From Anaeramoeba flamelloides (lineage: Eukaryota; Metamonada; Anaeramoebidae), in contig JANTQA010000032.1 in NCBI GenBank assembly GCA_027625915.1, forward strand, positions 7,688,001 through 7,752,000: 64,000 nt of DNA, given 5' to 3'. The notes beneath the pieces are model-generated. The model was not told where the DNA came from, ran no database searches, and saw only the letters and a list, made by a program, of their open reading frames with translations. Shown piece after piece: positions 37,801 to 50,974 of this stretch; position 1 is the first letter of the stretch, and the number at the start of each line of letters is the position of its first letter. A program made the translations under genes and the position numbers.

Positions 37801-40604
37801 TTTCATTTTTTATCTTTTTCTTTTATCTTATCGGAAAGAAAATGAATTCAATTGATATTAATAAACTATTCATCAAAAACAAGTTAACTGTTTAGAGAAA
37901 AATGTTGGACACAGAAAATTTGGTTGGACACTATAAAAAAATAAAAAAAAAGAAATTAAAAGTCTTCAATGAATTCTCCTTGATATTCACCAGTTTGTTT
38001 TTGTAAATATCTCACCAAATTTCCTCTAGTTGTGTTTTCTTCTTGTTGTTTATCAGTCCGCTCATCAATTTGAATAGAATTTTGTATTTGACGATAATTT
38101 TCACCATTCACTAAATATTCACCGAGACGTATTCGTGGCTTTCTTCTATCATTAACTGTCTGTACATAAGGTATCTGAATTGATAGCTTCACTGGACAAT
38201 CTATAGGGCAAAGTCTTGCCTTTTGAAAACTTTTAATAATTTTATTTCTTAATAAGGATTGAGTTAGACCATCACGAATACAATAAACTAATTCTTGATA
38301 ATCTGATTCGACCTTTTGTTTCTTGAGATAACTTTTTAGACCTTTAAAGATAGATACATCCAAAGGTTGGTAAAGATTTGTAGAATTTGGAGGAAGGTGA
38401 AGATAATCGATTTGGTTGTCTGTACAGAAATTGAGTGATTCTTCATCAATGTGGGATGAATGATTATCAAGTATGAGGAGAGACCTACATTCCAAATTGA
38501 GTTCTTTCTTTCTCTCTTCAACCCATTTGTAGAAAATAAATTTTATCCACATAAAAAAAAATTTTGAATTGATATAACCAGATTTCGAATAGGTAAAATT
38601 TAATTGATGGAGATACCTTTGAGAAATCAATTCTTATTCAGTTGTTTTTTTTTCTATCAATCATTAAAGAGGGGAGAGATGAGCCGTCATTAGAAATGCA
38701 AACAACAGCGGTTAAATGAAAATTTAAAACAGGAATTTTACGAATTGGTTTTTCATTTCTCTCGGTTGTTACTACAGTTAATCGTTCCCGATTAGTATTA
38801 TTGTAAACTGTGGTTTTGTCCATATTAAATATGAAACCAGCAGAATAATTATTCTCTGAAACTAATCGACAAAGTTTAGTAAAAAAAAGTACAATGTCTT
38901 GAATTTTTGGTTTTGGTTTTTCTTTGATTTTTTCAACACTTTTTTTTAAAAAACACTTATTTCTTTTACCCCATTTGTCTACCCACGAAACATCTTGAAT
39001 TTCATCATTGATGTCATAAGCTTTGAAAATATTATTTTTTCTTTTAATAATAATATCATTAGCCTTCTCAAAAATTTCCTTTCTTGTTGGTGTTTTATAC
39101 TTCCGATTTTTTTTTTTTCATACATTTCAAAAGTTTTTTATCTTCCTTTCTAGTCAGTTTTCTTTTTCTTCCAGAACGTATCTTTGTTACGTCAACATCT
39201 AACCGACTGATTCTATAAGATAATGTTGATTTTGTAACTTTCATAAAGGTGGAAATTTTTCGAATTAAATCCGACTCTGGAAAAATTTCTTGGCTAATTA
39301 ACCAAATTTTGACTGCTTTGTCAATATCTTCCTTTTCCCTTCTTACTTCAGAATATAGTAAAATTTTTTTGAAAAAAGGGTCAAACATAAAAATAAAAAG
39401 ATAAAAAATAAAATATTTTTTCAAAAAATAACTGTCCAACTAATTTTTCTGTGTCCAACATTTTTCTCTCAATAGTAAGCCTGTTTTACAAAAAAAAAAA
39501 AAAAAAAAAAAATATTAGCAAGTATTTTTCCAAAAGAAATTCTTTGATTTACATTTTTTTTTTTTTGGAATTTCCCCTTTTAAATTTCAAAAAAAAAATC
39601 ATCAACTTCATCAATTGTTTTTAGCCAGTTGGAAATTCAACTTGAAATAAATATAATTGAAATCTTTAAAACGGTTTTTTGGAATAGTTACTAAATTTTA
39701 AAAAAAATTGAAAGATCACAGAATAGTATTTTTTGTTTATCTTTCAAAATTATAATTTCTTGCTAAAAAATTTTTTTAAGGTATAAAAAGGAAAAAAAAA
39801 AAGTTGTTAAATCATATTATTTGAGTTATGAATCGGTCAAATTTCTTTTTAAAATCAGTTTCATATTACAGTAAATGTTTGTTTTTTTTTTTTTTACTTT
39901 TTGCCAGAAAATCTTGTAATGTATATGTATATATATATTTAGAAAATTATTTGATCTCGATTTTATTGGGTATTTTTTTAGTTGGTAAATTCCAGTTTAT
40001 TTTTTTTTCTTCTTCTCCATAAATCATTTATTCTGGGAGGGTATAATCATGAGAAAATGGAAAAGATAATGAAAGATTGACGAATGTATTTTATACCTAA
40101 TTAAAATAAGAGACGGGATGGTTATAGTTTATTTTATTCAATTGAATAATTTTCAATAAAAATTTTATGATTAAAATATTTGAATTTGAAAAAAGATCTG
40201 ATTATAATATAAAAGTGAGCTTAATTTAATCATAAATTAAACCATCCCCAGGCTAAAAAAAAAAAAAAAAAAAATGAATACCTTTTGATTATCGTGTAGT
40301 TTGCTTTCCATTCCATTAATTTGTTTAATTCAAAAGATGCCATTTTTCTAGATTGTTTATTAAAATATAAAATTTTAATCAATTTTTTCTTGTGTTTTGT
40401 TAAATCTTGTATATAATCTTTTCGTAATTGGACAAGCTGCAAAATTCGTTTTTTATCCTCTGAATTATAATTGCTTAATTGAATTTTAATTTTTGTTAAA
40501 TGATTTTGTTCTGGTATTGGTAATTTAAAATAGACTGGAATGTTTTGATCAGAATAAAGAAAAATATAGTCGATTTTTGTTTTTTTTTTCTTTGGTCTTA
40601 TCAT
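34832..40604 (-). CDS. Possible VPS9-like (Rab5-GEF-type) protein with a 4.1-kb intron
   Basis: Best supported is the exon at 36187-35031, which joins in phase to a short last exon (34896-34832) through a 134-nt intron (GTATTT/ATAG). A candidate first exon (40604-40282, starting MIRPKKKKTKIDYIFLY) ends AG|GTATTC, and its phase fits the acceptor ATAATAG before 36187. Together they give 514 aa. The C-terminal half resembles a VPS9 domain: a helical region, then CPYNMSILINKVYQQIFQ (compare the family's tP..KL..I....+.I), a low-complexity Asn/Thr loop, LFAYIIFKSK (compare LPILIYVVIK) and an ending SFEYFKDSINLLTYIE. The Asp normally just before LP.LIY is not evident, so the domain may be divergent or inactive. 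VPS9 domains exchange nucleotide on Rab5-type GTPases at endosomes. The upstream exon may instead belong to another gene. The 4.1-kb gap holds two transposons. Confidence 0.45.
36552..37134. mobile_element. TIR element family B, copy 2
   Basis: 583 bp starting AGCTATTTCCAATAAAGTGG and ending in the inverted form CCCCACTTTTTTGGAAATAC, with TA on each side. Its full length matches 2116-2701 in reverse orientation. No transposase. The open frame at 36880-37086 is not conserved between copies. Confidence 0.8.
37894..39470 (-). mobile_element. pogo/Tigger-type DNA transposon, decayed
   Basis: A 1.58-kb element with inverted ends AGAGAAAAATGTTGGACACA (left at 37894, right reading inward from 39470), extended by a further GTTGGACA block. 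It encodes one minus-strand transposase with an N-terminal helix-turn-helix, a CENP-B/Tc5-like DNA-binding part and a DDE-type nuclease. The coding frame is interrupted several times, so the element is not autonomous now. The same ends occur on the 448-bp element at 53784-54231. TA duplication is not clear at either end. Confidence 0.9.
37956..39388 (-). pseudogene. pogo-family transposase, frameshifted
   Basis: Reads from about ATG 39388. The first part (to 39095) holds a psq-like helix-turn-helix (MKVTKSTLSYRISRL) and a basic stretch. It then leaves frame at an A-rich run near 39105. The second part (about 39100-38638) includes DVSWVDKWGKRNKCFLK (Tc5/CENP-B-like helix-turn-helix) and the first catalytic Asp in FNMDKT. 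Frame is lost again at a nine-A run near 38650, and a stop follows in the shifted frame. The third part (38630-37956) has the second Asp in LLILDNHSSH and the third in NLYQPLDVSIFKG, the DDD pattern of pogo/Tigger enzymes. At least three lesions, two of them in homopolymers, suggest decay in place. Assembly error in the A-runs is possible. Confidence 0.88.
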
Positions 40605-40766
40605 AGTTGAATTTAATGTTTCAATAAATTTCAAAAAAAAAGTTAATTTTTTTTCTGTTAATAATAAAAGAAAAATAGAAAAAAAGAATAAAAAACAAGA
40701 TAAATGAGTATAGTTGAATAGATAGAGATATTAGATATTTTTTATTATATTTCAAAATATAGTGTA

Positions 40767-41260
40767 GTGAAAAAAATACCAGACATGAAAATAATCCAGG
40801 ATAAGATTTTTAATTGTAGATATGAGTAAAATTGTTGTGTAATTGAAAATATTTTCAATCAAATCCTTTTTATAAAAAAACAAATTTTTGATCAACAAGT
40901 AATAAACCTACCTAAAGTTCATTAAAGTAAGGTGTCTCTCTAGAATAATCAAGTAATTGTTTGGTAGTATAAGTAGATCTAATTCTTTTGAAAAGTAATC
41001 GAGTTTTATAGAGTTTTCGGTTTACTAAGAGTTTGGAGAATGAAAATCTTTCTTCTTAGTTTTTTGATTAATTGAATGGTGTTTTGAACAAGTGTAATTT
41101 AATTAATCATCATTCTAATAAGTGGGTGAGTTATAATTTTAAAAGTTTGATTATTAAAAAAAAGGTGTTTTGATTAAAAGAAATTATACAACAATTTTCC
41201 TAATTAACACAATTAAAAATCTAGTCAGGGATTTTTTTCATGTCAGGGTATTTTTTTCAC
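40767..41260. mobile_element. TIR element family C
   Basis: 494 bp flanked by TA on both sides. Ends are inverted copies: GTGAAAAAAATACC, then GACATGAAAATAATCC on the left and the same with GACATGAAAAAAATCC on the right. No transposase inside. It lies just upstream of the candidate first exon at 40604 and so may sit in its promoter region. Confidence 0.8.
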
Positions 41261-41984
41261 TACTATATATTTTATTTTTTTTTTTTATGAGAAAAGAAAA
41301 TAATTATTATTGATCATATTGTAAATGCAACTACTTTGATTGGTAATTAAATTGGTAGAACAACTTGTTTCAATAAGATTATTCTATTATTTACCAAAGA
41401 GAAAATTATTCAATGTAATTTTAATTGAACAAAAAAAGTAAAATTTTACATATTTTTGAAATTTACCATTCTTAAAAACGAAAAATATTATGAAAAAATA
41501 ATAAAAAAAAAAATTTCTAGTGAAAGAAATAAGTTGATATCATATCTTCTAAAACTAATATATTCCAAAATAATTTTTGGCCTTTTTTTCAATAAAGCCC
41601 CTTTAATAAGTTTAAAATTTGTTTTAATCAAGTAATAGGTATGTAAATAAAAGTTAATATGTTATAAATCTTTTGGGTAATAATAATTTGTGAAAATGTT
41701 TGTAGATTCTCAACATTTTTAATTTTTTTTTTCTTTTAATATTTTATCTTTTTTTCTATTTCACTTTTTTTTTTTTTTGAATTTCTGAATTTTTTTTAGA
41801 CTCTTTTGTCTTCATAAGATTTTTAATGTTAATTTTAGAAATCTAAATTAAGTTTCAAATACTTCTAATGAGTGTGTCTATTTTAGATACTCTTTGAATT
41901 TGAAGCCTCGAAATTTAGTCACTTCAAAATCCTCTCATTATCAGATTAAATGATTATTTTTCGTTTTACCCTTAACGGTAATAA

Positions 41985-42545
41985 TAAACTAAATTCCAAA
42001 AATTTGGACACGGTTTAGACAGTTGAAAGAATAACAATGATACATCTTACATTCGAAATTTGGAAATAATTTTAATTTTTTTGATCATTTCTGTTGTTTA
42101 TTTGTATTGTTTTCATTTCCTTTTTTTCCAGTTTCGTAATTAGTTTCGTTAGATCAAAAAGATTTTTAAATGATTGAGATTAGGTTAAAGTTGAGTTTTT
42201 TTCAAATAAAAGAAAAACGTAATAAAATGTGTTGATAGTATCTTTTGATTGATTGATCAGTAATTGTAGTGAAGTTTTAACAAATTCATCAATATAATTT
42301 TTTTGTGATAACTCGAAGATTAAGGAAAAAACAATTTTTGACTGACTCTTGATTTATTTAGTATTGATAATTATTTATTTTTTGTTTTGTGGGTATATGT
42401 AAATGATAAACAGTTGTTATCGTTTTCAATTAGATAGTGGGTTCTAATTTAGTATTTCTTCAGGGAATTTATTTAATAAGATTTTTTTTTTTTTCAAAAA
42501 TTGAATTTTGCTACGTTAACAATTTTGGATTGTGATTTATTTTAA
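41985..42545 (+). repeat. Dispersed repeat R3, copy 3
   Basis: Contains CAGTTGAAAGAATAACAATG, TTGATTGATTGATCAGTAATTG, GACTCTTGATTTATTTAG and TTCAAAAATTGAATTTTGC, matching 22440-23010 block by block. Non-coding. Confidence 0.6.
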
Positions 42546-43174
42546 AGGCCTTTTTAAAATTGTTATTTTACATTGAATTAAATTTTAGTGAAATAAATAT
42601 TACAATTTTTTTTTTTTGTTCACAAGTAATTTACAGATTTTCACGCATATTTTTTCATTTGCTGTAAAATAAAAACTAAATAGAACAAAATATGAATTTT
42701 ATAAATCAAAGGTGAAATTGTTAGATTGTATTAAAGAAGTATAACATTGTGGAATTAGAAAGGTGTTGTTTAGTTTCTGTGATTTCTGTGATTTCTGTGA
42801 TTTCTGTGATTTCTGTGATTTCTGTGATTTTTTGGATTTCTATGATTTGTGTGATTTGTTTTAAAACAAAAATTCTTTTCAAAATATTTTTTTTTGAGGA
42901 TTTGAAATTAAATTTTTTTTACAATCTATTGAATGTTTAATTATAAAGGTTATTTAATTTTTCTAAACACCTGTTATCGCTTTCATGAATTAATAACTTG
43001 GAAATTTTGATTTTTAATAAAATGAAAATTTCCTTTATTTGCTATTCTCTTTTTTCTTTTCAAGTTTAAAAAATATTTTTACTGGTTTTTTCTTAAAGGA
43101 AAAAACCCAAATTTTTCTTCACTTGACAACAAAATCTAAAAAAAACAAAAATTGCAATTTTTTCAAAAAGAAAA
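42546..43174. other. Intergenic with a 9-bp tandem repeat
   Basis: Downstream of the acidic protein gene. It includes about six copies of TTTCTGTGA at 42774-42829. The repeat opens a frame encoding repeated Val-Ile-Ser, which I do not regard as a gene. Confidence 0.6.
42774..42829 (+). repeat. 9-bp tandem repeat (TTTCTGTGA)6
   Basis: Six near-identical units in tandem, directly visible. Intergenic. The period is a multiple of three, which keeps a meaningless frame open. Confidence 0.9.
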
Positions 43175-44938
43175 TTAATTATTACTTAGTATCTTTCTTG
43201 ATTCTTCTAGATCAGTGTTCAGGAACTCGTCATTGCAAATTCCTGTAATCTCAATAAATTCTTGAATATTTGGAATAGCATTTTGAATATTTTTTTGAAT
43301 TTTTCTTGATTTCACATATTTGTTCCATTGTTCATGCCCAATTTTAAGTGGACTATTTTCAAATTTATTCAAATTTTCTTGACTTTTTATCAATTTGTTC
43401 TCCTCATTTTGTGTTGATGTTGTTGGTGTTTTGTTTGTTGGGATGTTATTACTATTACTATTTTGTTGGTTTAAAAGTTCAAATTTATCATTGGGGTCTT
43501 GGTTATTAAGAATTTGTGTTGGCCTGTTATTTCCATTATCGGTGGGTGTTTTTATTTGGGTGGCTTGGTCAGGAGTTTTTTGATAAAATTTCTGAATTAA
43601 AGACTCAATCCTTTTGGATTTGATTTGCTGAAATTCCTTTTCGTCGTCAAAAAGGAATGGGTTCAATAAAAGTTGCTCGATCATAGGGATTGTTGTCTTT
43701 GCGTTCCTATGTTTAACAATTTTAAAAATTGGCTTTTCTATTTGGTTATTCTTTAAACTTTTCTCTAATAATTCGATTGTGATCTTTTTTTCTTCTGTTT
43801 GGATTCTATGATTTTCGTGATTTTTATAAGAATTTTGTAAAATACAATTTAATAATTCTGCATCTTCTTCGTCTTCATCTTCATCGTCATCATCAAAATA
43901 ATCTTCGTAGTATTCGTAATCATCATCATCTTCTTCTTCTTCTTCTTTTTCATCTTCATCTTTTTCTTTTTCTTTTTCTTCATCTTTTTCATCTTCTTTT
44001 TCTTTTTCTTCTTCATATCCTTTAGAGTATTCGTGGCCTTTATCGTTTTCTTCCAGATCACTGTTTGTATTTTCTTTTTCTTTTTTGTTGATCTCCTCTT
44101 CTTTTGTATTCACATTGCCAGAATCTGAACGTTCCTTAAATGAAAGTGAAGTGGTTTTGTGTTGTTTCAAAGAATCATTGAGAACTTGGTTTGGATTATT
44201 GAGATTTTTTTTGTTGTTGTTGTTGTTATTTAGATTGAATAATTTTTTCGAAGAGATTGGAACTTGGGAATTTTTCTTTTGATAAACACCCTTTTGTGAA
44301 TGTGGTTTGTTTTGTATTTTTGTTTCTAAAAATCGGTTTTCTTTGAATCAAAAAAGAGAAATTATCGTAATGAAAAACAGAAACACAAGAAGGTTATCTA
44401 AAAATTTTGATGTCTCATTTTGTTTTTTTGATCGTTTTATTTCAAGTTGACTATTTTCAATCAGTTCCAAAAGCCTTATCAATTTTTTAGAACAGGGGAA
44501 TTAATAATCGTCGTGTCACCAAAAGAAAAACGAATTTAAAAAATGAAAAAAAAAATGAAAAAAAGGTGTGATCCTTGTCTTACCTTTTGTTTTGGGTTGG
44601 TTATTTGAATTTTTTAAAAGTTCTGAGACTTTTAGGATTGATCTTTTCTTATTTTTTGTGTTTTTATTAGGATCAATTCTTTGGTTTGTGTTGTTTCCTT
44701 TTTGGAGGCACATGGAAAGTTTAGACTTTTTGTTTGTTTCAATGTTTCGGCTTTGATAGGCGAAATCAATTGTTTGTGACAATCTTTTATTTAGTTGCCT
44801 CTGTAGATTAACATTGTTGGGTTGATGAAAGATTTTGTCCTCTTCTAGATCATTGTCTAAATCAATTGAGTTTCTTGCAATACTTTTAAGGGGTGATTCT
44901 AATTTTTGAAAAGAAAAGAATGAATTTTGTTGTTTCAT
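43175..44938 (-). CDS. Acidic, low-complexity protein of unknown function (two exons)
   Basis: Exon 1 (44938-44584) and exon 2 (44340-43175) join in phase across a 243-nt intron (GTAAGA/CAAAG) to give 506 aa. I do not recognise the family. The N-terminus (MKQQNSFFSFQKLESPLKS) is followed by a basic Asn/Lys-rich region, a run of Asn near the start of exon 2, then a strongly acidic block of Glu, Asp and Lys repeats with Tyr (DDDDYEYYEDYF). The rest is Asn/Gln/Thr-rich and probably disordered. The last 50 residues are more ordered: HEQWNKYVKSRKIQKN and then IQEFIEITGICNDEF, which faintly recalls the start of a UBA-like helix bundle. A potential GTAATA donor overlaps the last codons, so a further 3' exon cannot be excluded. 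The acidic tract suggests a nuclear or chromatin-associated role, but this is only a guess. Confidence 0.7.
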
Positions 44939-47900
44939 TCAGTGCCTCAAAAAAGAATTAGTTTATTGCTGAAAAAATGATAAAAGTTTTTTGAACTTCA
45001 CGACAAAAAATCGATTAGATTTTAGAAATCATTAAAGATCTTTAGCTGTTCCAAAGTTTTGGTAAAAGTCTAAAAGTTTTTAAAAGTCTGAAAAGACACA
45101 AAGCTCGATAAAAGATTGGAGATTTTTTGTTGTGATTTGACAAAAAGAATCAAATCCAATACAAAGCTTGTCACTTTTCCAACACACTTCACCTTTAAAA
45201 TGGTTTACAGGATTTTGAATTGTCTAAGAGTATAAAAAGGCTCAATCCTTTTTTCAAGTCTTAAGATTTTTTGAGGTTTTGTTTTGTTATTTGTGTGTTA
45301 ATGATCAATTTTCTGAAATTACCAAACTTTTAAATTGAGAGACAAGAATTATTCTTACTCTCCGTCCTTTTTTTTAAAAACTTTTTTAATCGAATAAAAT
45401 TGTTTTTATTTGATTAATTTTGACTTTTTTTTGAAATAAGGTGATCTTTTTTTGGTTTCCAACCGAGTTTGTAATTACCCTCCTTAAAGAAGTTTCTATT
45501 TATCTCAAACACCTAAGGCTGAGGGGGTTAAATTAAGTAAATAGCTCAAAGTTAGGAAGTTAGACAAGTTATGATTTATCTTAAGGGATTAACTTCACGA
45601 TAGATTTCTCTATAATCAAAGTATGTTGAAAACGAGTGTAAATGGTATTAGTGAGCCATGGCTCAAATAGCTCTAAAAAATCTATTTTAAATCCTATTGC
45701 ACAATAAATTATTACATTTTTTACTAAAAATCACTAATCTAAATTTTCATTTTGGAAATTTTTTTTTTTAATTCTTTTACTAAATCTAAGAAGAATAGAA
45801 ACTCAAAATAACAATAAAATTCCAGTATTTAATAATTCATATTTAGAACTTCCAAAAGTAATTAATTTTTTAATTTCAAAGATTAACTCAATAATGATCA
45901 ACCTTAAAAATACAAAACTGATTAATTTGGTTCCCTTTTTTTGAGTAAATTGTAACATCAATATATTTCCAATATTTCAGAAATTATTTGTCAAAAAAAT
46001 CTATTTGAGTTAATTATTTAATTTTTTAAAAAAAAGGGAATTTTTTAGTAACTAACCTACATTTCACCATAAATTTAAGAAATATATTTTCCAACTTGGG
46101 AGTCTGAATATTGATATTTCAACCTTTAAATATGTGGCGAAAAGCAGATTTTTTTCTGAAATTGTTGGCTTTTATACAACACTACAAGGAAATTTTAAAC
46201 ACCTTCAATTAAAGTTAGCAAAAATTATACATTGGATTTCAATTATACTTCATTGATAAATTATTTTTTCAAAGTTATCATAATTTTATGTAATAAAAAA
46301 AGGATATCTATTAAACTCATGAAAATCAGAATACCCCCCTTTTTCAAAAATACCGACTTTTGAAAACTACACCTATTTTTGGGGTATTTTTTTAATGGAA
46401 AAAGTTGAAATGAATTAATTTTTGATTGAATATTAAGATTGAAAAAAGAATAAATGTTAAAGCAATTTGTAGAAAACAATCGGGAATGTATATAAAATCA
46501 CAAACATGAAAAAAAGAAAAGATAAAAAATATTCCAAAAACAGATAAACAATCAGATTTTCATTTAATTAAGCAATATCTTTTGATTGAAATATTTTATG
46601 CTATTTTAAAATTTAAAAATATGTTTCTTTTTCGACTATTAAAAAAATACTTGAAAATTATCTCTCTACTAAGCCAATTAATAAAATACAAAAATTTTAC
46701 AATTAAAAATGAAAAAAATATTATTGAAAAATTTCATTTTCTTTTTTCAATTACCAATAATTTTTAATAAAGTTGTTAACTCTTTTAAAAATTTTTATGT
46801 ATAATAATGTTTATTATATGAGTGTATTTCAAAAATACAAAATTTAGAGATTTTTTTGTAAAAAAATTTTCCTTGTCTTGTATTACATAGATCATTTTTA
46901 ATTGATGAGATCAACAAATGTTACTACTTTACTAATAAATTTTTAGAGATATTCGAACAATTTAGTAATAATTTAGTAAGGCACAAGAGTAATATACTGT
47001 AATCGTTGGCTTCTGCTTGGTACACACTAATCCATTAAAAACATAATATTTTTTTTAAAATGGAAGTGGTAGTTTTAAAAAATATGAGTCTTTTTTTAAA
47101 ACTTTTTTGAATTTTACTATTTGAAAAAACTTGAACATTTTCAGCATTACAATTATTATAAAAAAGTGGGTTCTTTTTTTTATTTTTATGTGATTATCAA
47201 AATATTGAACTTTTTTAAAATAATTAAAGTGTTTTAGACTTTTTAATTATCTAGACTTAAAATAAGTATTGTGTGTTTACAATAGATACAAGAATAATCA
47301 TATATAATTAAGCGGGTTCTTGAATTTGGGTAGAAATGCTTCATTTTTAGGTATTTTTTTCATATGATCCAAAATCAAACATTTTTTTAAAAACATTTTT
47401 TTTTTTTTTTTTTCCAATAAAAAATCGTATTTTATTTGATTAAAAAAGTTATTTAAATGAAATAATTTTTTTTCATTGGTGCAGAAGATTTTTTTGTGTG
47501 ACTATCCATCCTAAAAAATGAAAATCCAAAAACACTCTAATTCCATTTTGGGTGTGAATTGGAAATATTAGTAAAAATTGGATTTTCTATTCACTTTTGG
47601 AAGATACAAACTTTAAGTTTTATCAGAAAATTAATCATGATAATTATTTGAATTTGAAATTTTAATATTTTATTTAGTATTTTGAAGTGTTTTTTTTTTT
47701 TTGTTTTTATTTAAGGCAGTATAAAGAATAATAAATTACTTAAAAATTACTACTTTTGGAATTAGTAAAATAAATCCAAATTTTAGATTATTGTAACTTC
47801 ATTTTTCAGAAAATAATTAATTAGAATAAACAAATCATCAAATAATCTACAAATATTACAAATTTTCTGATCAAATTACTTGCCTTTTTTTATTTTAATA

Positions 47901-49922
47901 AAAGTTAATATTCCCTTTTCTCTTTTAAAAATTTTAAATTATCCATTTATTTGTTTTTTTAATTTTTTAAATAGTATTTATGTATTTTACTTTTAATTGA
48001 AAAATCTGAAATTTTCTTTTATAAAAATCAAAAAAATCAATAAATAATTTTTTTTTGTTTGAATATCTTGACAGACTTGATAATTTTTAATAATTAAAAA
48101 AATATTTTTGGGGTGTTTCATATATTGTTAATATTTAAATTTGAATGGTACATAGAGGGAATTCAACTGGTTTATATGTGATTCAACAAAAAAAAAGGTG
48201 GGTTGGGGGTTAAATTTTCATATCGTTTAATTTAAATATCTTAAACTAACTTTTAATTGGACGGGTAGGTAATTCATTTGTTCAAAATTGTTGATTTTTT
48301 ATACGTTAGATAAATGAAGAAAATAACTTTATGATTGGGTAAGTTGCAATACCGTTAATAAAGTTACATAAAAGGGTGAAAGGGTTTTTAAATAGATTAA
48401 TTTTTCAAAGAATTTGTATATTGGTGGCAAACTTTTTTATCAAAAATTTTATTTGATATAAAATTGATAGAAATTTGAGCATATAAAGTATCATATATGA
48501 AATGCATTTCTAAAATGATCTTATGGAAAAAAACACAATTCCTAATTTTATTAGGATATTCTTTAAAGATCTTTTATGGAATTATATCATAAGTTTGTAT
48601 TCGATTAAAGACTTTTTTATCACAATAATCAATTTTCATATGAAATTTATTTTAAATTGGTATACAAATGGTTAAATTTGTAACATAACTTAATTTATTG
48701 TTTACTTTATACTTTTAAAAATACATCAAGAAGATCTGGATAAAAATATATTATGAAATCTAGATCGGCAGGTGACAATTGGAATTATAGCCATCTCTTA
48801 TCAAGGTTTGGTATCTAAACCCAATTGTATCTGGTTCTATTTGAAGAAAAATCTAAATTCTTTAAAACTGTTCATTTACTTGTTGTTGGTTTTTTAAAAG
48901 TCTATCCTGGGTTTTTTTTATAGGAAAAATATTATTTATGGGGGGGGGGCTGCTTAAAATAACTCAGAATGTTGTCAAATAACAATAAATTGTTTTTCTA
49001 GGTATATATTACTTTTAAATGCAATGACTGGCAAAAAAAAAATCAAGTATTATCCGATTTTTATTGACAACTTTCATTAGGTCTGTTTGATGAATTTTTA
49101 TTTCACACTTTTCAATTATTTTTTTTTGTGAAAAAGTCCAATCAAAATTTAATGATCAGAAATAATATCATTTTAAAAAAAGGTAGAAACTTTTTTAAAG
49201 TTTTTTATTTTCATAAAGTGAAAAATTAAATATAATAAAAAACCTTTGAAATGTTTACTATTTTAAAAAAGTGAGGAGATTATCTGGATAAAAACTTTTT
49301 TCAAGTTTTCTATTATAAAAATAAATTGAATGATCAACCTTTGAACTTGATGTAGAGGCTGGGGTGGGAAGAAAAGCTCTTTTTTTAAAATAGTTACTTC
49401 ACTTTATTAAAACACTTAAACTTGTAAATATTTTAATTCGAGTCAAAATCAAAAAAAAAAAGTTCTCACTTTTCAAAAATACTGGAGCTACTTTTGATTT
49501 TTTCATTATTTCTCTGAGTGTCCAAGTTTGAAAATAAAGACACAAATTTACACTTGAAAGTTCGCAAAGATATAATCCGCCCTTTTAATCGTACTTTGAT
49601 AAGCATTATTTTTTTCAAGACTCCACACACGTTATCAAAATTGAAAAATTCCAAAAAGCCATTTACATTAAGACTCAATCAAAAAAAGTGTAAAAAAAAA
49701 AAAAAATAAAATCAAAATAGTAAAATAGGAAAATTTTTGAGAGGTTTTCAGTTCTTTTATTGTTCGTATGTAGCCTAGATCAAATTAAAATCAAAATATA
49801 TTAATTAATAATTTCTAATTAATAATTTTTAATTAATTCTTTGTTTTTTAATCCTCATATTTAAAATTCAATTATCTTGAATTTAATCAAAAAAAATTCC
49901 TCAATTAGCAAAAGTTGAAAAA
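44939..49922. other. Intergenic, nothing recognisable
   Basis: Five kilobases of AT-rich DNA. It includes a perfect GAGCCATGGCTC palindrome near 45653, a G10 run near 48941-48950 and a GGTGGGTTGGGGG stretch near 48197. Open frames at 46261-46479, 46582-46767 and 49466-49709 show AT-driven composition and no motif. Confidence 0.5.
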
Positions 49923-50937
49923 TTAGTTAGCTTTAGCAAAACCGACTTGGTTATTTTCACGATCGTAGGCACTATAGTAAACACGTAAGAAGATATCACC
50001 GAGGATATAGATTGGTCCTTTTGGTGATTCAGCATCAAGAGGGATGATACCGGTGATACAATTGGTTTCGCCCATAACAGTTTCCTTGAGGACATAATCT
50101 TTTCCTTGTAATGGGTAGGAGTCTCCGTTAATAATATAAGCAATTTCAGGAAGACTGTCAATGTTGGAACAATCAGATTTAACGTGTCCTTTAATGGAAA
50201 GATCATCAGCAACATCTGTTGGGGCAGTAAGGGTTGAGGTACCGGTATCAATAACACCTTGACATTTTCCGCCATCATTGCTGGCACAGTAGTTTTGTCT
50301 AACACCACCAATTGAGATATCATCAAATTCAATAACATACCATAATTCTTGGACAACTGGGTAGTATTTAAGATCTCCTGTATAGTATGATGGGTCAACG
50401 CCACCAAGTGTTAATTCTCCTTTTGTTGCTGTGGATCCGTCAGTGGTTGAAAGATAGAATCCGAAAATGAATTTATCAACAAGACCCTATTTTTTTTTAT
50501 TATTTTTATTTTATTGTGTTTTTTGTGAAATTGGTGAAAAGTTGATTTAAATTGGTTACAAAATTTTTTATTTAATAAAAAAGAGCCAAAGATAAGAAAA
50601 AGAAATCTTAAAGAGGAAGAAATAACTTACTTGTGTGAACATTAAATCAAAGACTGGTGTGGCTTTGTCAACAGCAATTGTTGGGTAGGCAAGTCCAAGA
50701 ACACCATCAAATTTGGCTATAAAAAGAAAATTTTGGGAAGAAAAAAAAAAATGAAAGTAAAGAATTAAGAAAATTGAAGAAGAAACGAAAAAAAAAAAAG
50801 CAAAATTTTGGAAGAAAAAAAAAAAGATAGGGAAAATATTTACAAAGAACAAATGAAACACCATCTTCTTCAGTTACTTCTCCTAAAACGACATCTTTAA
50901 CCTTTAAAATTAAAACAAATAAATTGCAAATAAATCC

Positions 50938-50974
<37 letters not shown>

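Larger units (their letters stand above)
36188..40281 (-). other. Candidate 4.1-kb intron carrying two transposons
   Basis: Bounded by AG|GTATTC at 40282/40281 and ATAATAG at 36188 with matching phase. It is eight times longer than the next longest intron in the window. It holds TIR element B copy 2 (36552-37134) and the pogo element (37894-39470), which explain about 2.2 kb of the length. The alternative is that the two flanking exons belong to different genes. Confidence 0.4.

Noticed and set aside
42749-42940. Open frame with repeated Val-Ile-Ser
   Set aside because: Created by the 9-bp tandem repeat; no support as a gene.
43849-44061. Met/Lys-rich minus-strand frame
   Set aside because: Alternate frame of the acidic Glu/Asp block of the spliced protein.
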